From positions 37,218-101,217 of the forward strand of contig JAISUS010000005.1 in the NCBI GenBank assembly GCA_031271965.1: a stretch of DNA of 64,000 nucleotides, written 5' to 3'. Shown piece by piece: positions 19,257-28,797 of this stretch; position 1 is the first letter of the stretch; each line of letters begins with the position of its first letter. The stretch is from Prevotella sp. (GTDB taxonomy: Bacteria; Bacteroidota; Bacteroidia; Bacteroidales; Dysgonomonadaceae). A program made the translations under genes and the position numbers. Below the pieces are notes generated by a model. The model was not told the origin of the DNA and searched no databases. It saw nothing but the letters and a program-made list of their open reading frames with translations.

Positions 19257-20957
19257 ATGAAAAGGTTAAATCTACATCTAATTTTATCGATGATTGTTCT
19301 TGCTGCTATATTGGCGACATCTTGTAGCAAAAAGAACTTACCGCCTTTATCTAATTCTCTGTTTACTACTACCCCATCGCCCCTTGAGCTAGTAGCAAAT
19401 AAAGTTCCGGTTACGATTGACGGACGCTTCCCTGCTAAATGGTTTGAAAAAAACACTACAATTGTAGTAACTCCCGTTTTGAAATATCAAAATGGAGAAG
19501 CTTTAGGCACAGCCTATACATATCAGGGTGAAAAAGTAGCCGGAAATGGTATTGTTGTTCCTTATGAAGCAGGTAGGACAATTACAATGAAATCGGAATT
19601 TGATTACATCCCTGCAATGAAAAAATCTGAACTATATCTTCGTTTCGATTTCTTCAGAGGCAACAAACAAATTACAGGATTCCCGGATGTTAAAATTGCA
19701 GACGGAGTAATAGCTACTCCGGCATTGGCAAGTGCTGCAACATCAACGCCGGCTGTTGCACCTGACGCATTCCAACGGATAATCAAAGAAACATATGATG
19801 CAGACATCATGTTCCTTATACAGCGTGCCGAATTGCGTTCAAGTGAACTAAACTCAACGAATCTGAATGCGTGGAAAGATCTTGTAAAAGAAGCCGACAA
19901 AAACGAACGTAAGAACGTAAATGTTGAAATATCTGCATACGCTTCTCCTGACGGAGGTTATAAGCTGAATGAAAAATTAGCTGAACAACGCGAAAAGAAT
20001 ACTTCCGGATATCTAAACAAAGAATTTAAGAAAAATACTTTAGATGTTGAGATTAATTCAAAATACACAGCTCAGGACTGGGACGGATTCCAAAAATTGG
20101 TACAGGCATCTAGCCTTCAAGACAAAGACCTTGTATTAAGAGTATTGTCTATGTACCCGGATCCTGAAACCAGAGAAAAAGAAATCAAAAACATTTCAGT
20201 AGTATACAGTGATTTGGCTGAAACTATTCTACCTAAACTCCGTCGCTCCCGCTTGATGGCTAACGTGGAAGTAATTGGTAAAACAGATGAGGAATTGAAG
20301 ACTGCTGCAACAGGAAGTGGAATTTCCGAACTAAGCGTAGAAGAATTGCTATATGCTGCCAACCTAGACGGTGTATCGAAAGAAAAAGTATATACTACAA
20401 TCACACAAAGATTCCCTAACGACTATCGTGGATGGAACAATCTTGGCGCGTACTATTTCCAAAACGGGAAAACAGCCAACGCAATACAGGCATTCAACAA
20501 GGCTGCCCAGATATCATCCCGTGCACCTGAAACGAATATGAACCTTGCCTTGATCTCTCTATCGGAAGGAAATACTGCTAAAGCGGAACAGCTATTAGGT
20601 AATGCCGCAGGGTCAAACTCATTAGGCGAAACTTTAGGTTTGTTATACATCCAAAAAGGTGACTACAACAGAGCTGTCCAATCATTTGGCGATGCTAAAT
20701 CAAACAACGCGGCATTGGCTCAGATATTGACAAAAAATTACAATAAAGCTCAACAAATATTAGATGCAGTTCCTAGCAAAGATGCTACATCTTATTATTT
20801 GGCTGCTATTGTAGCTGCAAGGACAAACAATGCTGCCGGCGTGGCCGGAAATTTAAAATCAGCAATTGATAAAGGTGCTTCAAAATTAGATATAGCAAAC
20901 GATGTTGAATTTGCTAAATACCTAGCAAACAGCGATATTAGAAATCTATTATTCTAA
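19257..20957 (+). CDS. TPR lipoprotein with OmpA-like segment
   Basis: A 566-residue lipoprotein (lipobox LATSC, Cys22 acylated) in the outer-membrane or periplasmic space. An N-terminal beta-rich part (about 40-175) is followed by an OmpA-like segment with ISAYASPDGGYKLNEKLAEQR, resembling peptidoglycan-binding OmpA domains. The C-terminal third carries TPR repeats (GWNNLGAYYFQNGKTANAIQ, LGLLYIQKGDYNRAVQS). Similar proteins in Bacteroidota are abundant envelope proteins of unknown role. It has its own promoter and a strong terminator, so it is monocistronic. Confidence 0.82.
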   Translation: MKRLNLHLILSMIVLAAILATSCSKKNLPPLSNSLFTTTPSPLELVANKVPVTIDGRFPAKWFEKNTTIVVTPVLKYQNGEALGTAYTYQGEKVAGNGIVVPYEAGRTITMKSEFDYIPAMKKSELYLRFDFFRGNKQITGFPDVKIADGVIATPALASAATSTPAVAPDAFQRIIKETYDADIMFLIQRAELRSSELNSTNLNAWKDLVKEADKNERKNVNVEISAYASPDGGYKLNEKLAEQREKNTSGYLNKEFKKNTLDVEINSKYTAQDWDGFQKLVQASSLQDKDLVLRVLSMYPDPETREKEIKNISVVYSDLAETILPKLRRSRLMANVEVIGKTDEELKTAATGSGISELSVEELLYAANLDGVSKEKVYTTITQRFPNDYRGWNNLGAYYFQNGKTANAIQAFNKAAQISSRAPETNMNLALISLSEGNTAKAEQLLGNAAGSNSLGETLGLLYIQKGDYNRAVQSFGDAKSNNAALAQILTKNYNKAQQILDAVPSKDATSYYLAAIVAARTNNAAGVAGNLKSAIDKGASKLDIANDVEFAKYLANSDIRNLLF

Positions 20958-20977
20958 AAACCAGTCATAAAATAAGA

Positions 20978-21007
20978 TAGCCTGGCTTTATACCAGGCTA
21001 TTTTTTT
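20978..21007 (+). terminator. Strong rho-independent terminator
   Basis: An 8-bp perfect stem (20978-20985 with 20993-21000) is followed by seven T residues. Confidence 0.93.
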
Positions 21008-21034
21008 ATATCTTCATCCTTCAAAGCAATAAAT

Positions 21035-21817
21035 ATGGGAAATACACAGGTACTTAAATTGAAAGATTTTCTCGACAAAAAAGTCGAACAGTATAACACG
21101 CCTGATTTTATCCCCAATGATCCAATTAGTATTCCTCATAGCTTCGGACTCAAGCAAGATAAGGAGATAATGGGTTTTTTCGCTGCCATATTCGCTTGGG
21201 GACAACGAAAAACGATTATAAATAAGTGTAAAGAATTAGGTGATAGAATGGATAATGCGCCTTACGATTTCATCACAGGGCATAGCGATACCGACTTGAA
21301 AAAGCTTTTAGGATTTAAACATCGCACATTTAACGATACCGACTTACTTTATTGCATCGAGTTTATGAAAAGGCATTATTCAAATCATAAAAGCCTTGAA
21401 GAAGCCTTCTTTCCCAGAGTAAATATGGATGTGGAATCAGGACTAAACCACTTTCGTTCATATTTCTTTTCTTATCCCGATGCACCGCCCCGAACCCGTA
21501 AACATATTCCTTCGCCTGTTCAAAAATCGGCCTGTAAACGGCTGAATATGTACCTGAGATGGATGGTTCGAAAAGATGATAAAGAAGTAGATTTCGGCTT
21601 ATGGCCTAAAACGAAGCCATCCCAGCTTATATGCCCGTTAGATCTTCATGTAGAACGTACCGCACGCAAAGTTGGGCTACTTTATAGAGACAAACCGGAT
21701 TGGCTAGCAGCCATAGAACTTACTAATAATCTGAGAATCCTCGATCCGAAAGATCCGGCAAAATATGATTTTGCATTATTCGGGATTTCGATAGAAGAAA
21801 AATGTATCATGGAATAA
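21035..21817 (+). CDS. TIGR02757 family protein (DUF2400)
   Basis: A 260-residue cytoplasmic protein. The sequence, including NDPISIPHSF, FAAIFAWGQRKTII and PLDLHVERTARKVGLL, matches the TIGR02757 family, which is widespread in Bacteroidota and has no established function. The family's helical layout recalls HhH-type DNA glycosylases, but I see no proof of such activity. Its stop codon directly abuts that of convergent proC with no gap. Confidence 0.88.
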   Translation: MGNTQVLKLKDFLDKKVEQYNTPDFIPNDPISIPHSFGLKQDKEIMGFFAAIFAWGQRKTIINKCKELGDRMDNAPYDFITGHSDTDLKKLLGFKHRTFNDTDLLYCIEFMKRHYSNHKSLEEAFFPRVNMDVESGLNHFRSYFFSYPDAPPRTRKHIPSPVQKSACKRLNMYLRWMVRKDDKEVDFGLWPKTKPSQLICPLDLHVERTARKVGLLYRDKPDWLAAIELTNNLRILDPKDPAKYDFALFGISIEEKCIME

Positions 21818-22600
21818 TCACTTTACATTACTGGCTTTCAATCCCCTGATCACTGCAGACGAAAAACCGGCATGCTCCATTTCATTGAGTCCTTTAATCG
21901 TAATACCTCCGGCCGTTGTTACCTTATCTATCTCTGCTTCGGGATGAGTTCCGTTTGCCTCTAGTAATTCTATAGCCCCTCTGAGCGTTTGCAAAACTGC
22001 ATTCTTTGCCTGACCGGGATAAACTCCCATCTCAATACCACCTTCCATTGCAGCCCTAATATAGCGAAAAGCGAAGGCGATTCCACATGAGGTAAGGGAT
22101 GTTACAGCCGGAAAGAGTTTTTCATCTATCAGCTCAGCCTTACCTAACGATGCGAATATCTCACTTACTTGTTGAGCTTGCTCATCACTTGCTCCTCGTG
22201 AAGCAATATATGTCATGCTCTGACAGACAGAAATAGCCGTATTAGGCATAACGCGAAAAACAGGTTGGTCAGGGCTTGTCCATCCCTGTAGTTGATCCAA
22301 AATCACACCGGAAGCCACCGACACCAGCAATTGTTTTGTATTCAGCAATGCTTTATGTGTCATCAGAATATCCTCTATCATCCAAGGCTTGACAGCTAAG
22401 ATTATAATATCAGACTCCAACAGGGATGAATAATCTGCAATCACAACATTCAATTCCCCGCAAAACGCTTTCAAACGTTCTACATTCTTACCCTTATGAT
22501 CAATAACTGTAATATTCCCCGGAGAAAGACTTCCTGTGAGAGCCAAACCACAGGCTATAGCTCCTCCCATATTTCCGGCTCCTATAATTGATATTTTCAT
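21818..22600 (-). CDS. proC: Pyrroline-5-carboxylate reductase
   Basis: Catalyses the last step of proline synthesis, reducing pyrroline-5-carboxylate with NAD(P)H. The 260-residue protein has the N-terminal dinucleotide motif IGAGNMGGAIA (about residues 5-15), ILAVKPWMI in the Rossmann domain and the C-terminal dimer domain signature with TSLTSCGIAFAFRYIRAA. The final part, TTAGGITIKGLNEMEHAGF, is a family hallmark. It has its own -7 box at 22620. Confidence 0.97.
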   Translation of the reverse strand: MKISIIGAGNMGGAIACGLALTGSLSPGNITVIDHKGKNVERLKAFCGELNVVIADYSSLLESDIIILAVKPWMIEDILMTHKALLNTKQLLVSVASGVILDQLQGWTSPDQPVFRVMPNTAISVCQSMTYIASRGASDEQAQQVSEIFASLGKAELIDEKLFPAVTSLTSCGIAFAFRYIRAAMEGGIEMGVYPGQAKNAVLQTLRGAIELLEANGTHPEAEIDKVTTAGGITIKGLNEMEHAGFSSAVIRGLKASNVK

Positions 22601-22619
22601 GCTTAAATAATTTTCGAAA

Positions 22620-22627
22620 CAAAGTTA
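22620..22627 (-). promoter_or_regulatory. TAnnTTTG -7 box before proC
   Basis: TAACTTTG on the minus strand lies 20 bases before the proC start codon. Confidence 0.6.
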
Positions 22628-22642
22628 AAAAACTTATACGCT

Positions 22643-23002
22643 CTAACTAAGAATTTCCATCAAATATGACTTCAGTATCATGGCATGATTCCGTGCCGGA
22701 TCTTTTGCTGCATATAATAATGTTACCACATCATATTTTTTTATTTTCTCTATAAAATCCATTGTTGCACCCGACTCGCTCAGTTCTTTCCGGTACAATG
22801 CAGTAAAATCATCCCAGCGGCTAATCGGATCTTCATGCACCCATTTACGCAACTCTGGTGAAGGGGATATTTCCTTTGCCCACCAATCATAATGCAGATT
22901 ATCCTTCTTCACTCCCCGGGGCCATAAGCGGTCTACTAATACACGAAAACCGTCGCCACTACCGGTATTTTCATAAACTCTTTTTAATTTCACCTGAACC
23001 AT
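22643..23002 (-). CDS. DUF488 family protein
   Basis: A 119-residue cytoplasmic protein. VKLKRVYENTGSGDGFRVLVDRLWPRG with a following WAKEISPSPELRKWVHEDP is characteristic of the short DUF488 (YeaO-type) family, whose function is unknown. The length is normal. It is upstream of proC in the same direction, but proC seems to have its own promoter. Confidence 0.9.
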   Translation of the reverse strand: MVQVKLKRVYENTGSGDGFRVLVDRLWPRGVKKDNLHYDWWAKEISPSPELRKWVHEDPISRWDDFTALYRKELSESGATMDFIEKIKKYDVVTLLYAAKDPARNHAMILKSYLMEILS

Positions 23003-23027
23003 AGTGCATATTTTTCAGACTGTTTAA

Positions 23028-23035
23028 CAAAGATA
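23028..23035 (-). promoter_or_regulatory. TAnnTTTG -7 box before DUF488 gene
   Basis: TATCTTTG on the minus strand lies 26 bases before the DUF488 start. Confidence 0.6.
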
Positions 23036-23116
23036 ATGTTAATTCCGTCATATACTCTTTCAGAACAATTATCTTTTAATGAGGTTTAAAAATTTAGCAA
23101 TTCATTACATTTTCCT

Positions 23117-23124
23117 TATTTTTG
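23117..23124 (+). promoter_or_regulatory. TAnnTTTG -7 box before amino-acid permease
   Basis: TATTTTTG matches the consensus 16 bases before the start codon at 23140, implying a very short leader. Confidence 0.65.
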
Positions 23125-23139
23125 TGCAAATTTTAAATA

Positions 23140-24588
23140 ATGATAAATCAACTATTCAAGAAAAAAGATATTTCCACTGTGTTGGCAGAGTCTGCTAAAG
23201 GTAACGGAGGCCTCAGACGAAGCCTGACCGCAACCAATCTGGTAGCATTAGGTATCGGAGCAATAGTAGGAACGGGGATATTTGTAATTACAGGACAAGC
23301 TGCCGCAAGTTATGCAGGACCAGCTCTTACTATTTCTTTCCTTATTTCGGCTCTCGGTTGTGTCATGGCAGGACTTTGCTACGCCGAATTTGCAGCGATG
23401 ATCCCTGTTGCCGGAAGCGTTTATTCATATAGTTACACTACGATGGGTGAAATTCTGGCTTGGTTTATCGGATGGATACTTATTCTTGAATACCTGTTCG
23501 CATGCTCCAGTGTAGCTGTCGGATGGTCCGGATATATGGTGAGTTTGCTACATGGGTGGGGAATAGACCTTCCACAACAAATAGCCTACGCTACATTTGA
23601 TCATACCGACAAAGGGTGGATATGGACCGGAAGTATAATAAATTTTCCTGCCGTATTCATTGTGTCCACTGTATCGGCCTTTTTGATAGGAGGAATCAAA
23701 CAATCGGCGTTCATCAACAATGTCATTGTTGTGATAAAAGTTGGCGTAATACTTCTATTCATAGGATTTGGATTGTCGTATATTAATGTCAGTAATTGGC
23801 ATCCTTACATACCTGAAAACACCGGAGAGTTTGGAGAATTCGGATGGAGTGGGATTTTACGGGGCGCAGGAGTGGTCTTTTATGCCTACCTGGGATTCGA
23901 TGCTTTATCAACAGCAGCGCAAGAAGCAAAAAATCCTCAAAAAGATATGCCTAAAGGAATATTAATTTCGCTGTTGATATGTGCGCTGCTATATGTATCT
24001 GTCACCGCTGTACTGACCGGTATTGTAGACTATAGGGAATTGAATGTCGCCGCACCCATTGCCTTAGCTATCGACCGGACAGGCGAAGGATTAGCCTGGT
24101 TAAGCCCTTTGATCAAGTTAGGAGCTATTGCAGGACTCAGTTCCGTAATTCTGGTAATGATGCTGGGACAGTCACGCATATATTATGCGATATCCAAAGA
24201 CGGGTTGTTGCCAAAAATATTTTCTAAAGTAAACAGTAAGCATGGAGTACCTAACAATGCGACTGTTTTTGCATGTATTGTTACAGGCATATTTGCCGGC
24301 TTATTCCCGCTGCATGTACTAAGCGAACTTGTGTCCATAGGTACACTGATGGCATTTACAATTGTTTGTATATCTATCATCGTTCTTCGCAAAACACAAC
24401 CAGATTTGAAGCGACCATTCAAAACCCCACTGGTCCCTTTTGTCCCATTACTGGGTGCAGCTATATGTATCATGCAAATGGTGGCTTTACCATGGAGTAC
24501 GTGGGCAAGGCTGATAGGTTGGACAATTATTGGTTTCATCATTTACTTTACTTACGGCATCAAGCATAGCAAACTCAACAACAAGTGA
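23140..24588 (+). CDS. APC-superfamily amino-acid permease
   Basis: A 482-residue inner-membrane transporter with about 12 membrane helices. The first helix carries GIGAIVGTGIFVITGQAA (about residues 38-55), the substrate-binding signature of the APC superfamily. AYLGFDALSTAAQEAKNPQKD is the cationic amino-acid transporter (CAT/YfnA) hallmark. It most likely imports an amino acid with protons; which one is unclear. The gene stands alone with its own promoter. Confidence 0.93.
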   Translation: MINQLFKKKDISTVLAESAKGNGGLRRSLTATNLVALGIGAIVGTGIFVITGQAAASYAGPALTISFLISALGCVMAGLCYAEFAAMIPVAGSVYSYSYTTMGEILAWFIGWILILEYLFACSSVAVGWSGYMVSLLHGWGIDLPQQIAYATFDHTDKGWIWTGSIINFPAVFIVSTVSAFLIGGIKQSAFINNVIVVIKVGVILLFIGFGLSYINVSNWHPYIPENTGEFGEFGWSGILRGAGVVFYAYLGFDALSTAAQEAKNPQKDMPKGILISLLICALLYVSVTAVLTGIVDYRELNVAAPIALAIDRTGEGLAWLSPLIKLGAIAGLSSVILVMMLGQSRIYYAISKDGLLPKIFSKVNSKHGVPNNATVFACIVTGIFAGLFPLHVLSELVSIGTLMAFTIVCISIIVLRKTQPDLKRPFKTPLVPFVPLLGAAICIMQMVALPWSTWARLIGWTIIGFIIYFTYGIKHSKLNNK

Positions 24589-24686
24589 TATGTTAAATCT
24601 ACTGGAAAAAGATTATTTATTACGAAATAAGATGACAAAATCTGAAAATTGTTGTAAAATAGCAGCCTGATTCCATATTTTATATA

Positions 24687-25505
24687 ATGCGTAAAATTCC
24701 AGCTTTACTAATTTTATTTTTCAGCATTCTAAATGCCCTATTGGCACAAGAGCCGATAACGGTCAAACTGGCTCCGAATAATATAGCCAATACCACTCCT
24801 CCCCAATTTGACGGAGGCGAAAATGGGTTTTATAAATATCTGGTCGACAATATAAAATATCCTCCAATACTTATTAAAATAAAGTTAGAAGGCAGCCTCG
24901 ATCTTAAGTTCACCATAGACAGAGAAGGCCTGGTTAAAGATGTAGAAATAACCAGAGGATTTGATCCTGACGCAGACGATGAAGTTTTGCGTGTTATACG
25001 AACTATGCCGACATGGATACCAGCCAAAGAAAATGGAGAAGCATTTGATTACACCCACCGCCTTACTGTGACTTTTAAATTAACCGAAGCGCTTATTGAA
25101 CAATCGAAAAAGCCTATTGAGATACCTACCCCTGAACCGACAAAGACAGAAAACCCTCTAGTAGAACAACCACAAAAGGACACCGTGCTTAAAGAAGACA
25201 ATCTCAATCATGCACCAAAATTCCCCGGAGGCACAGAAGCGATGGAAGCCTATTTCAAAAAGAACATGAAATATCCTAAACGAGCTATTGAATACGGGAT
25301 AGAAGGACGCGTTGTTTTTAATCTGGAAATATCAGCCGAAGGAAAAATATCAAATATCCGGCTATTCAAAGGACTCTTTTACGAATGCAACGAAGAAGCT
25401 TACTACCTGATAAAAAAAATGCCCGATTGGATACCCGGTCGAAAAGACGGAAAGCCTGTTGCTATGCAGATTATGGTACCGATTGCTTTTACTCTGCCAA
25501 AATAA
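24687..25505 (+). CDS. Secreted protein with two tandem TonB C-terminal domains
   Basis: A 272-residue protein with an N-terminal signal sequence (hydrophobic stretch, cleavage near ALLAQ). It has two TonB_C-like domains, about residues 35-132 (KLEGSLDLKFTIDREGLVKDVEIT) and 170-272 (GIEGRVVFNLEISAEGKISNIRL), joined by a Pro/Thr/Glu-rich linker with PIEIPTPEPTKTENP. TonB normally bridges ExbBD and outer-membrane receptors, but no separate inner-membrane anchor with linker is seen here. The protein may therefore be periplasmic rather than a true energy transducer. Confidence 0.85.
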   Translation: MRKIPALLILFFSILNALLAQEPITVKLAPNNIANTTPPQFDGGENGFYKYLVDNIKYPPILIKIKLEGSLDLKFTIDREGLVKDVEITRGFDPDADDEVLRVIRTMPTWIPAKENGEAFDYTHRLTVTFKLTEALIEQSKKPIEIPTPEPTKTENPLVEQPQKDTVLKEDNLNHAPKFPGGTEAMEAYFKKNMKYPKRAIEYGIEGRVVFNLEISAEGKISNIRLFKGLFYECNEEAYYLIKKMPDWIPGRKDGKPVAMQIMVPIAFTLPK

Positions 25506-25568
25506 GTTCCCGATAGTAAAAACAAATAATTCCCTCTAGAATGAACATTATCATTATTTATTCGTTAA

Positions 25569-25599
25569 TTATACTGTAACAATAATAATAACAGTATAA
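25569..25599. repeat. 9-bp dyad upstream of DoxX gene
   Basis: TTATACTGT (25569-25577) and ACAGTATAA (25591-25599) are exact reverse complements around 13 bases and end 10 bases before the DoxX start. It could be an operator for the DoxX gene or a weak terminator of the TonB-C gene. Confidence 0.5.
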
Positions 25600-25609
25600 A
25601 ATTTATTTT

Positions 25610-26020
25610 ATGAAAGCATTAGAACGGAATACAGATCTTGGATTACTCATTTTACGTTTGAGCTTAGGTGTACTTATGATTCTTCATGGTATCTCTAAAC
25701 TAATGTATGGCCCAGGTTTTATAGAAAGCATCGTTACGTCAGCAGGTTTACCGTCGTTCATCGCATATGGTGTTTATGTAGGTGAAGTTATAGCCCCGAT
25801 ATTTATAATTTTAGGCTACGGGACCCGTGTGGCTGCCGCCATCTTCGCATTCAATATGATCGTAGCTGTAGGATTGGTACATGGAGGAGATATTTTCACA
25901 CTAAACGAAACAGGTGGATGGACTCTGGAACTACAAGGATTGTATTTCTTTGGAGCATTGGCCCTGGTATTTACAGGAGGTGGTAAGTATGCTCTCAGCA
26001 ATAAACATTTGTGGGACTAA
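25610..26020 (+). CDS. DoxX family membrane protein
   Basis: A 136-residue inner-membrane protein with four predicted helices. LLILRLSLGVLMILHGISKL and a central GEVIAPIFIILGYGTRVAA are typical of the DoxX/SURF4-like family. Members are linked with redox and sulphur metabolism, but no specific role can be assigned. It ends at a strong bidirectional terminator. Confidence 0.92.
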   Translation: MKALERNTDLGLLILRLSLGVLMILHGISKLMYGPGFIESIVTSAGLPSFIAYGVYVGEVIAPIFIILGYGTRVAAAIFAFNMIVAVGLVHGGDIFTLNETGGWTLELQGLYFFGALALVFTGGGKYALSNKHLWD

Positions 26021-26036
26021 TCTTAATCGCAGAATA

Positions 26037-26071
26037 AAGAGGCCTCTAAATATTCAATTTAGAGGCCTCTT
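26037..26071. terminator. Strong bidirectional terminator
   Basis: A 15-bp perfect stem (26037-26051 with 26057-26071) with a 5-base loop lies between the convergent DoxX and TonB-receptor genes. T-rich sequence follows on the plus strand. Confidence 0.9.
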
Positions 26072-26088
26072 CGTTTTATATAGCTTCT

Positions 26089-28590
26089 TTAATTCTGTCC
26101 GCCACCTTGACCTCCTTGTCCACCACCTTGACTTCCTTGTCCACCACCCATAGAGTCATCATTGCTAATACCTCTCTTAGCTTTCTTTATCTGCTGTTTC
26201 ATTTCTCCGAATCGGTATGAAACGGAGATTCCGAATCCTCGCATCTGACTGGTAAATATACTTTCACTAAAGAACTCAGGAGACCATGTCTTGCTCTTCC
26301 ATTCATTATTTTTCTTTAATGGGTTTTGAGCATAAATTCTAAAATTCAATTTATCAGACATAAACCCTTTACTTGCCGATACACTATGGAAGAAATAAGA
26401 CGAGCCCTCATTCTGCAGACTTATATAAGGTGTAGAACCGCCAACATTCAGGTAAAATTTTAATGATTTAGGAAATGAATATTGTGCTCCACCCCAAAGA
26501 TTACCAGAGAATCCATGATTCCTTTCACCTGATATGTTAGACTTTATATCCGTATACCGTCCCGACAGATTTGAATAGAGGCGAATTTTTTGATTCGGAC
26601 TCCAATTGACATATCCACTAAGACCTAAATTACTCCCTTTTCCTACATTTTCGTATGTAGTATATTTAATGTTATTCACGAATGTGCTGATATCTTCTAT
26701 CCCATTATTTTGAAAATTATAAGATAAGTTTAAGTTAAAGTTCAGCTTTGGATTAAAAAAACTATAATTCGTATTCAACGAATGGCTCTTCACTGCGTCC
26801 AAATTCGGATTTCCCTGTCTTATATTACTAGGATTCGACGAATCTTCATTCGGGTTAAGCTGCCAGATACCGGGACGTGAAATACGCATATTATAACCAA
26901 ATCTTATCGTTTGTGCCGGTTTTATCTGATATGTAACAGTCGCTGACGGAACAAGATTACCGTAGTCTGTTTTAAAATTTGCGTCAGGCTTTATTGGGAA
27001 TCTTGCATCCAACCATGTAGCCTCGTAACGCAACCCCGCTTTTACACCCCATTTCTTAAATTTGGCATTGTACCCTCCATATGCCGATAGAATATCTTGC
27101 TCATGTTTAAAGCGGTCTGATGTTGGCCTTAAAACATTCACCCAATCAGATCCATCCCATATGTCGTACCCACTGGTGCTTTCGTTTAAGCGTATGATAT
27201 ATTTAAGTCCGGCCTCTAAGCTATGAATTTTGCCAAAAGGTGTAACAAAATCAGCCTGGAATGTATGCTCTTTCATTTCTGCATCTGAAAATTGCTTATT
27301 AGTTTTTACATAAGAGGGAGGTACTCCCAAATGAACATCAATATCGCTATTGGACTCCGAATCATCAGGATTTAGACTCAAACGATACGAAGCTGTAAAA
27401 AGTTGATCTTTTTTCTTAAAAGTCCGCTGATAATCCATATTTATATCTGTTCCTCCATAATTGCCTTTCGTGTTTCCCAGCTGATCATATTTGTAGGTTG
27501 TAGTAGTATGATCTTCCCTAAACATCTCTGTTGACGATCCTGTCCGTCCTTTACTTGTTCCATAATAGCGATTAAAGCCTACATTAATCAGATTAAGAGT
27601 ATCTATTTCGAAACTAAGTTCTCCCGATCCATATTGACCATTACCTCTATTTTTAGACGTTCCGTTTCTATATTCATATCTATTATCCTTTGCATAATCC
27701 GTATTTCTTAGATCCTCACTATATGAAGTATTGTTTCCTTCAGGTTGACGCCAGTCATAATAATTATAACTACCCGTAAATCCAATCTTACCATATTTCA
27801 TTGAAAGATAAGCACCACCATCATAACCACCAAATCCACCTCGGTCTCTGACACCACCATTCAATGTTGCGGTATATCCACCCATCGAAGAATTACTTTG
27901 AGTAATAATGTTAATGATACCAGTCACACCTTCTGCATCATATTTTGCTCCCGGATCAGTTATAACCTGTATATCTTTCACTGTATTTGCCGGCATACCA
28001 CGCAAAATTTCTTTCGGATTCTTAGAAATCATATTTGAAGGTTTGCCATTCATATATATTTTGAAACTGGTCGACCCTTTCAATTGTATATTTTCGTCTC
28101 CGTCAACAGTAATCATCGGAACTTTTTTCAGCATTTCCAATACGTTGTTCGTTTTAGCATCAGGGTCACTTTCCATGCTATATACAATCTTATCTAAATC
28201 AACCTGGACTAAAGGTTTCTGGGCAGTAATAACGACTTCCGACAAGGTTTTCTCAGTCATTAATATTTTGCCTAAGTCCATTACCTTTTGGTCACCAATT
28301 ACAATATCTTTCTTTACTGCATTCTTACCTATATATTCTATCGACAGAATATACTCCCCCATTTTATTCATTGGAAACTGAAACTTACCGTTATCATCGG
28401 CAGCTACAGCCTTTAATAATACCGGGCTGGACTTAGCCATAACTTTAATAGTTGCGTACGAAATTGCTTCGTTTGTCAAGGAATCAACTACCTGGCCTTT
28501 AACCTGTACATTAACCGAAGGAGCCGACTGGGCAATGGATAATGTAGAAATAAGCACAGACAGAATAATTAAAAAAGTGCGGATTTTCAT
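26089..28590 (-). CDS. Outer-membrane beta-barrel receptor (TonB-dependent-like)
   Basis: An 833-residue outer-membrane protein. A signal peptide (cleavage near SIAQS) is followed by a carboxypeptidase-regulatory-like domain (about 28-110, VQVKGQVVDSLTNEAIS). A plug-like domain follows (about 115-230, with IKVITDPGAK-type motif DIQVITDPGAKYDAEGVTGIINI), then a large barrel of the outer-membrane barrel 3 type. The barrel ends near SVSYRFGEM, after which a basic segment and a Gly/Gln-rich tail extend about 38 residues. The substrate is unknown; this branch is distinct from SusC. Confidence 0.9.
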   Translation of the reverse strand: MKIRTFLIILSVLISTLSIAQSAPSVNVQVKGQVVDSLTNEAISYATIKVMAKSSPVLLKAVAADDNGKFQFPMNKMGEYILSIEYIGKNAVKKDIVIGDQKVMDLGKILMTEKTLSEVVITAQKPLVQVDLDKIVYSMESDPDAKTNNVLEMLKKVPMITVDGDENIQLKGSTSFKIYMNGKPSNMISKNPKEILRGMPANTVKDIQVITDPGAKYDAEGVTGIINIITQSNSSMGGYTATLNGGVRDRGGFGGYDGGAYLSMKYGKIGFTGSYNYYDWRQPEGNNTSYSEDLRNTDYAKDNRYEYRNGTSKNRGNGQYGSGELSFEIDTLNLINVGFNRYYGTSKGRTGSSTEMFREDHTTTTYKYDQLGNTKGNYGGTDINMDYQRTFKKKDQLFTASYRLSLNPDDSESNSDIDVHLGVPPSYVKTNKQFSDAEMKEHTFQADFVTPFGKIHSLEAGLKYIIRLNESTSGYDIWDGSDWVNVLRPTSDRFKHEQDILSAYGGYNAKFKKWGVKAGLRYEATWLDARFPIKPDANFKTDYGNLVPSATVTYQIKPAQTIRFGYNMRISRPGIWQLNPNEDSSNPSNIRQGNPNLDAVKSHSLNTNYSFFNPKLNFNLNLSYNFQNNGIEDISTFVNNIKYTTYENVGKGSNLGLSGYVNWSPNQKIRLYSNLSGRYTDIKSNISGERNHGFSGNLWGGAQYSFPKSLKFYLNVGGSTPYISLQNEGSSYFFHSVSASKGFMSDKLNFRIYAQNPLKKNNEWKSKTWSPEFFSESIFTSQMRGFGISVSYRFGEMKQQIKKAKRGISNDDSMGGGQGSQGGGQGGQGGGQN
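26092..26150 (-). repeat. Short tandem repeats coding the Gly/Gln tail
   Basis: Imperfect repeats of about 21 bases encode the GGGQGSQ and GGGQGGQ units at the receptor C-terminus. The DNA is repetitive and could vary in copy number between strains. Confidence 0.7.
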
Positions 28591-28747
28591 AAAATTGACT
28601 TTAATTGATTTTTTAGTTGAATGTAATTCAGCCGACTAAGATATAAATTACTCTGACATTTTAGTCGCCTTACTATATGTTAGTAGAGTAGATTACATAT
28701 TTATCACTAAATCCATAAACTTTTCATTTTTTTTAACTAAATAATAA

Positions 28748-28777
28748 AAAGACACCTATTTCTAACCAGATGTCTTT
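28748..28777 (-). terminator. Probable terminator after small membrane gene
   Basis: AAAGACA (28748-28754) pairs with TGTCTTT (28771-28777), with an AT-rich run beyond on the minus strand. It follows the gene at 28798. Confidence 0.55.
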
Positions 28778-28797
28778 CTAAATGATTCTCTCTTAAA

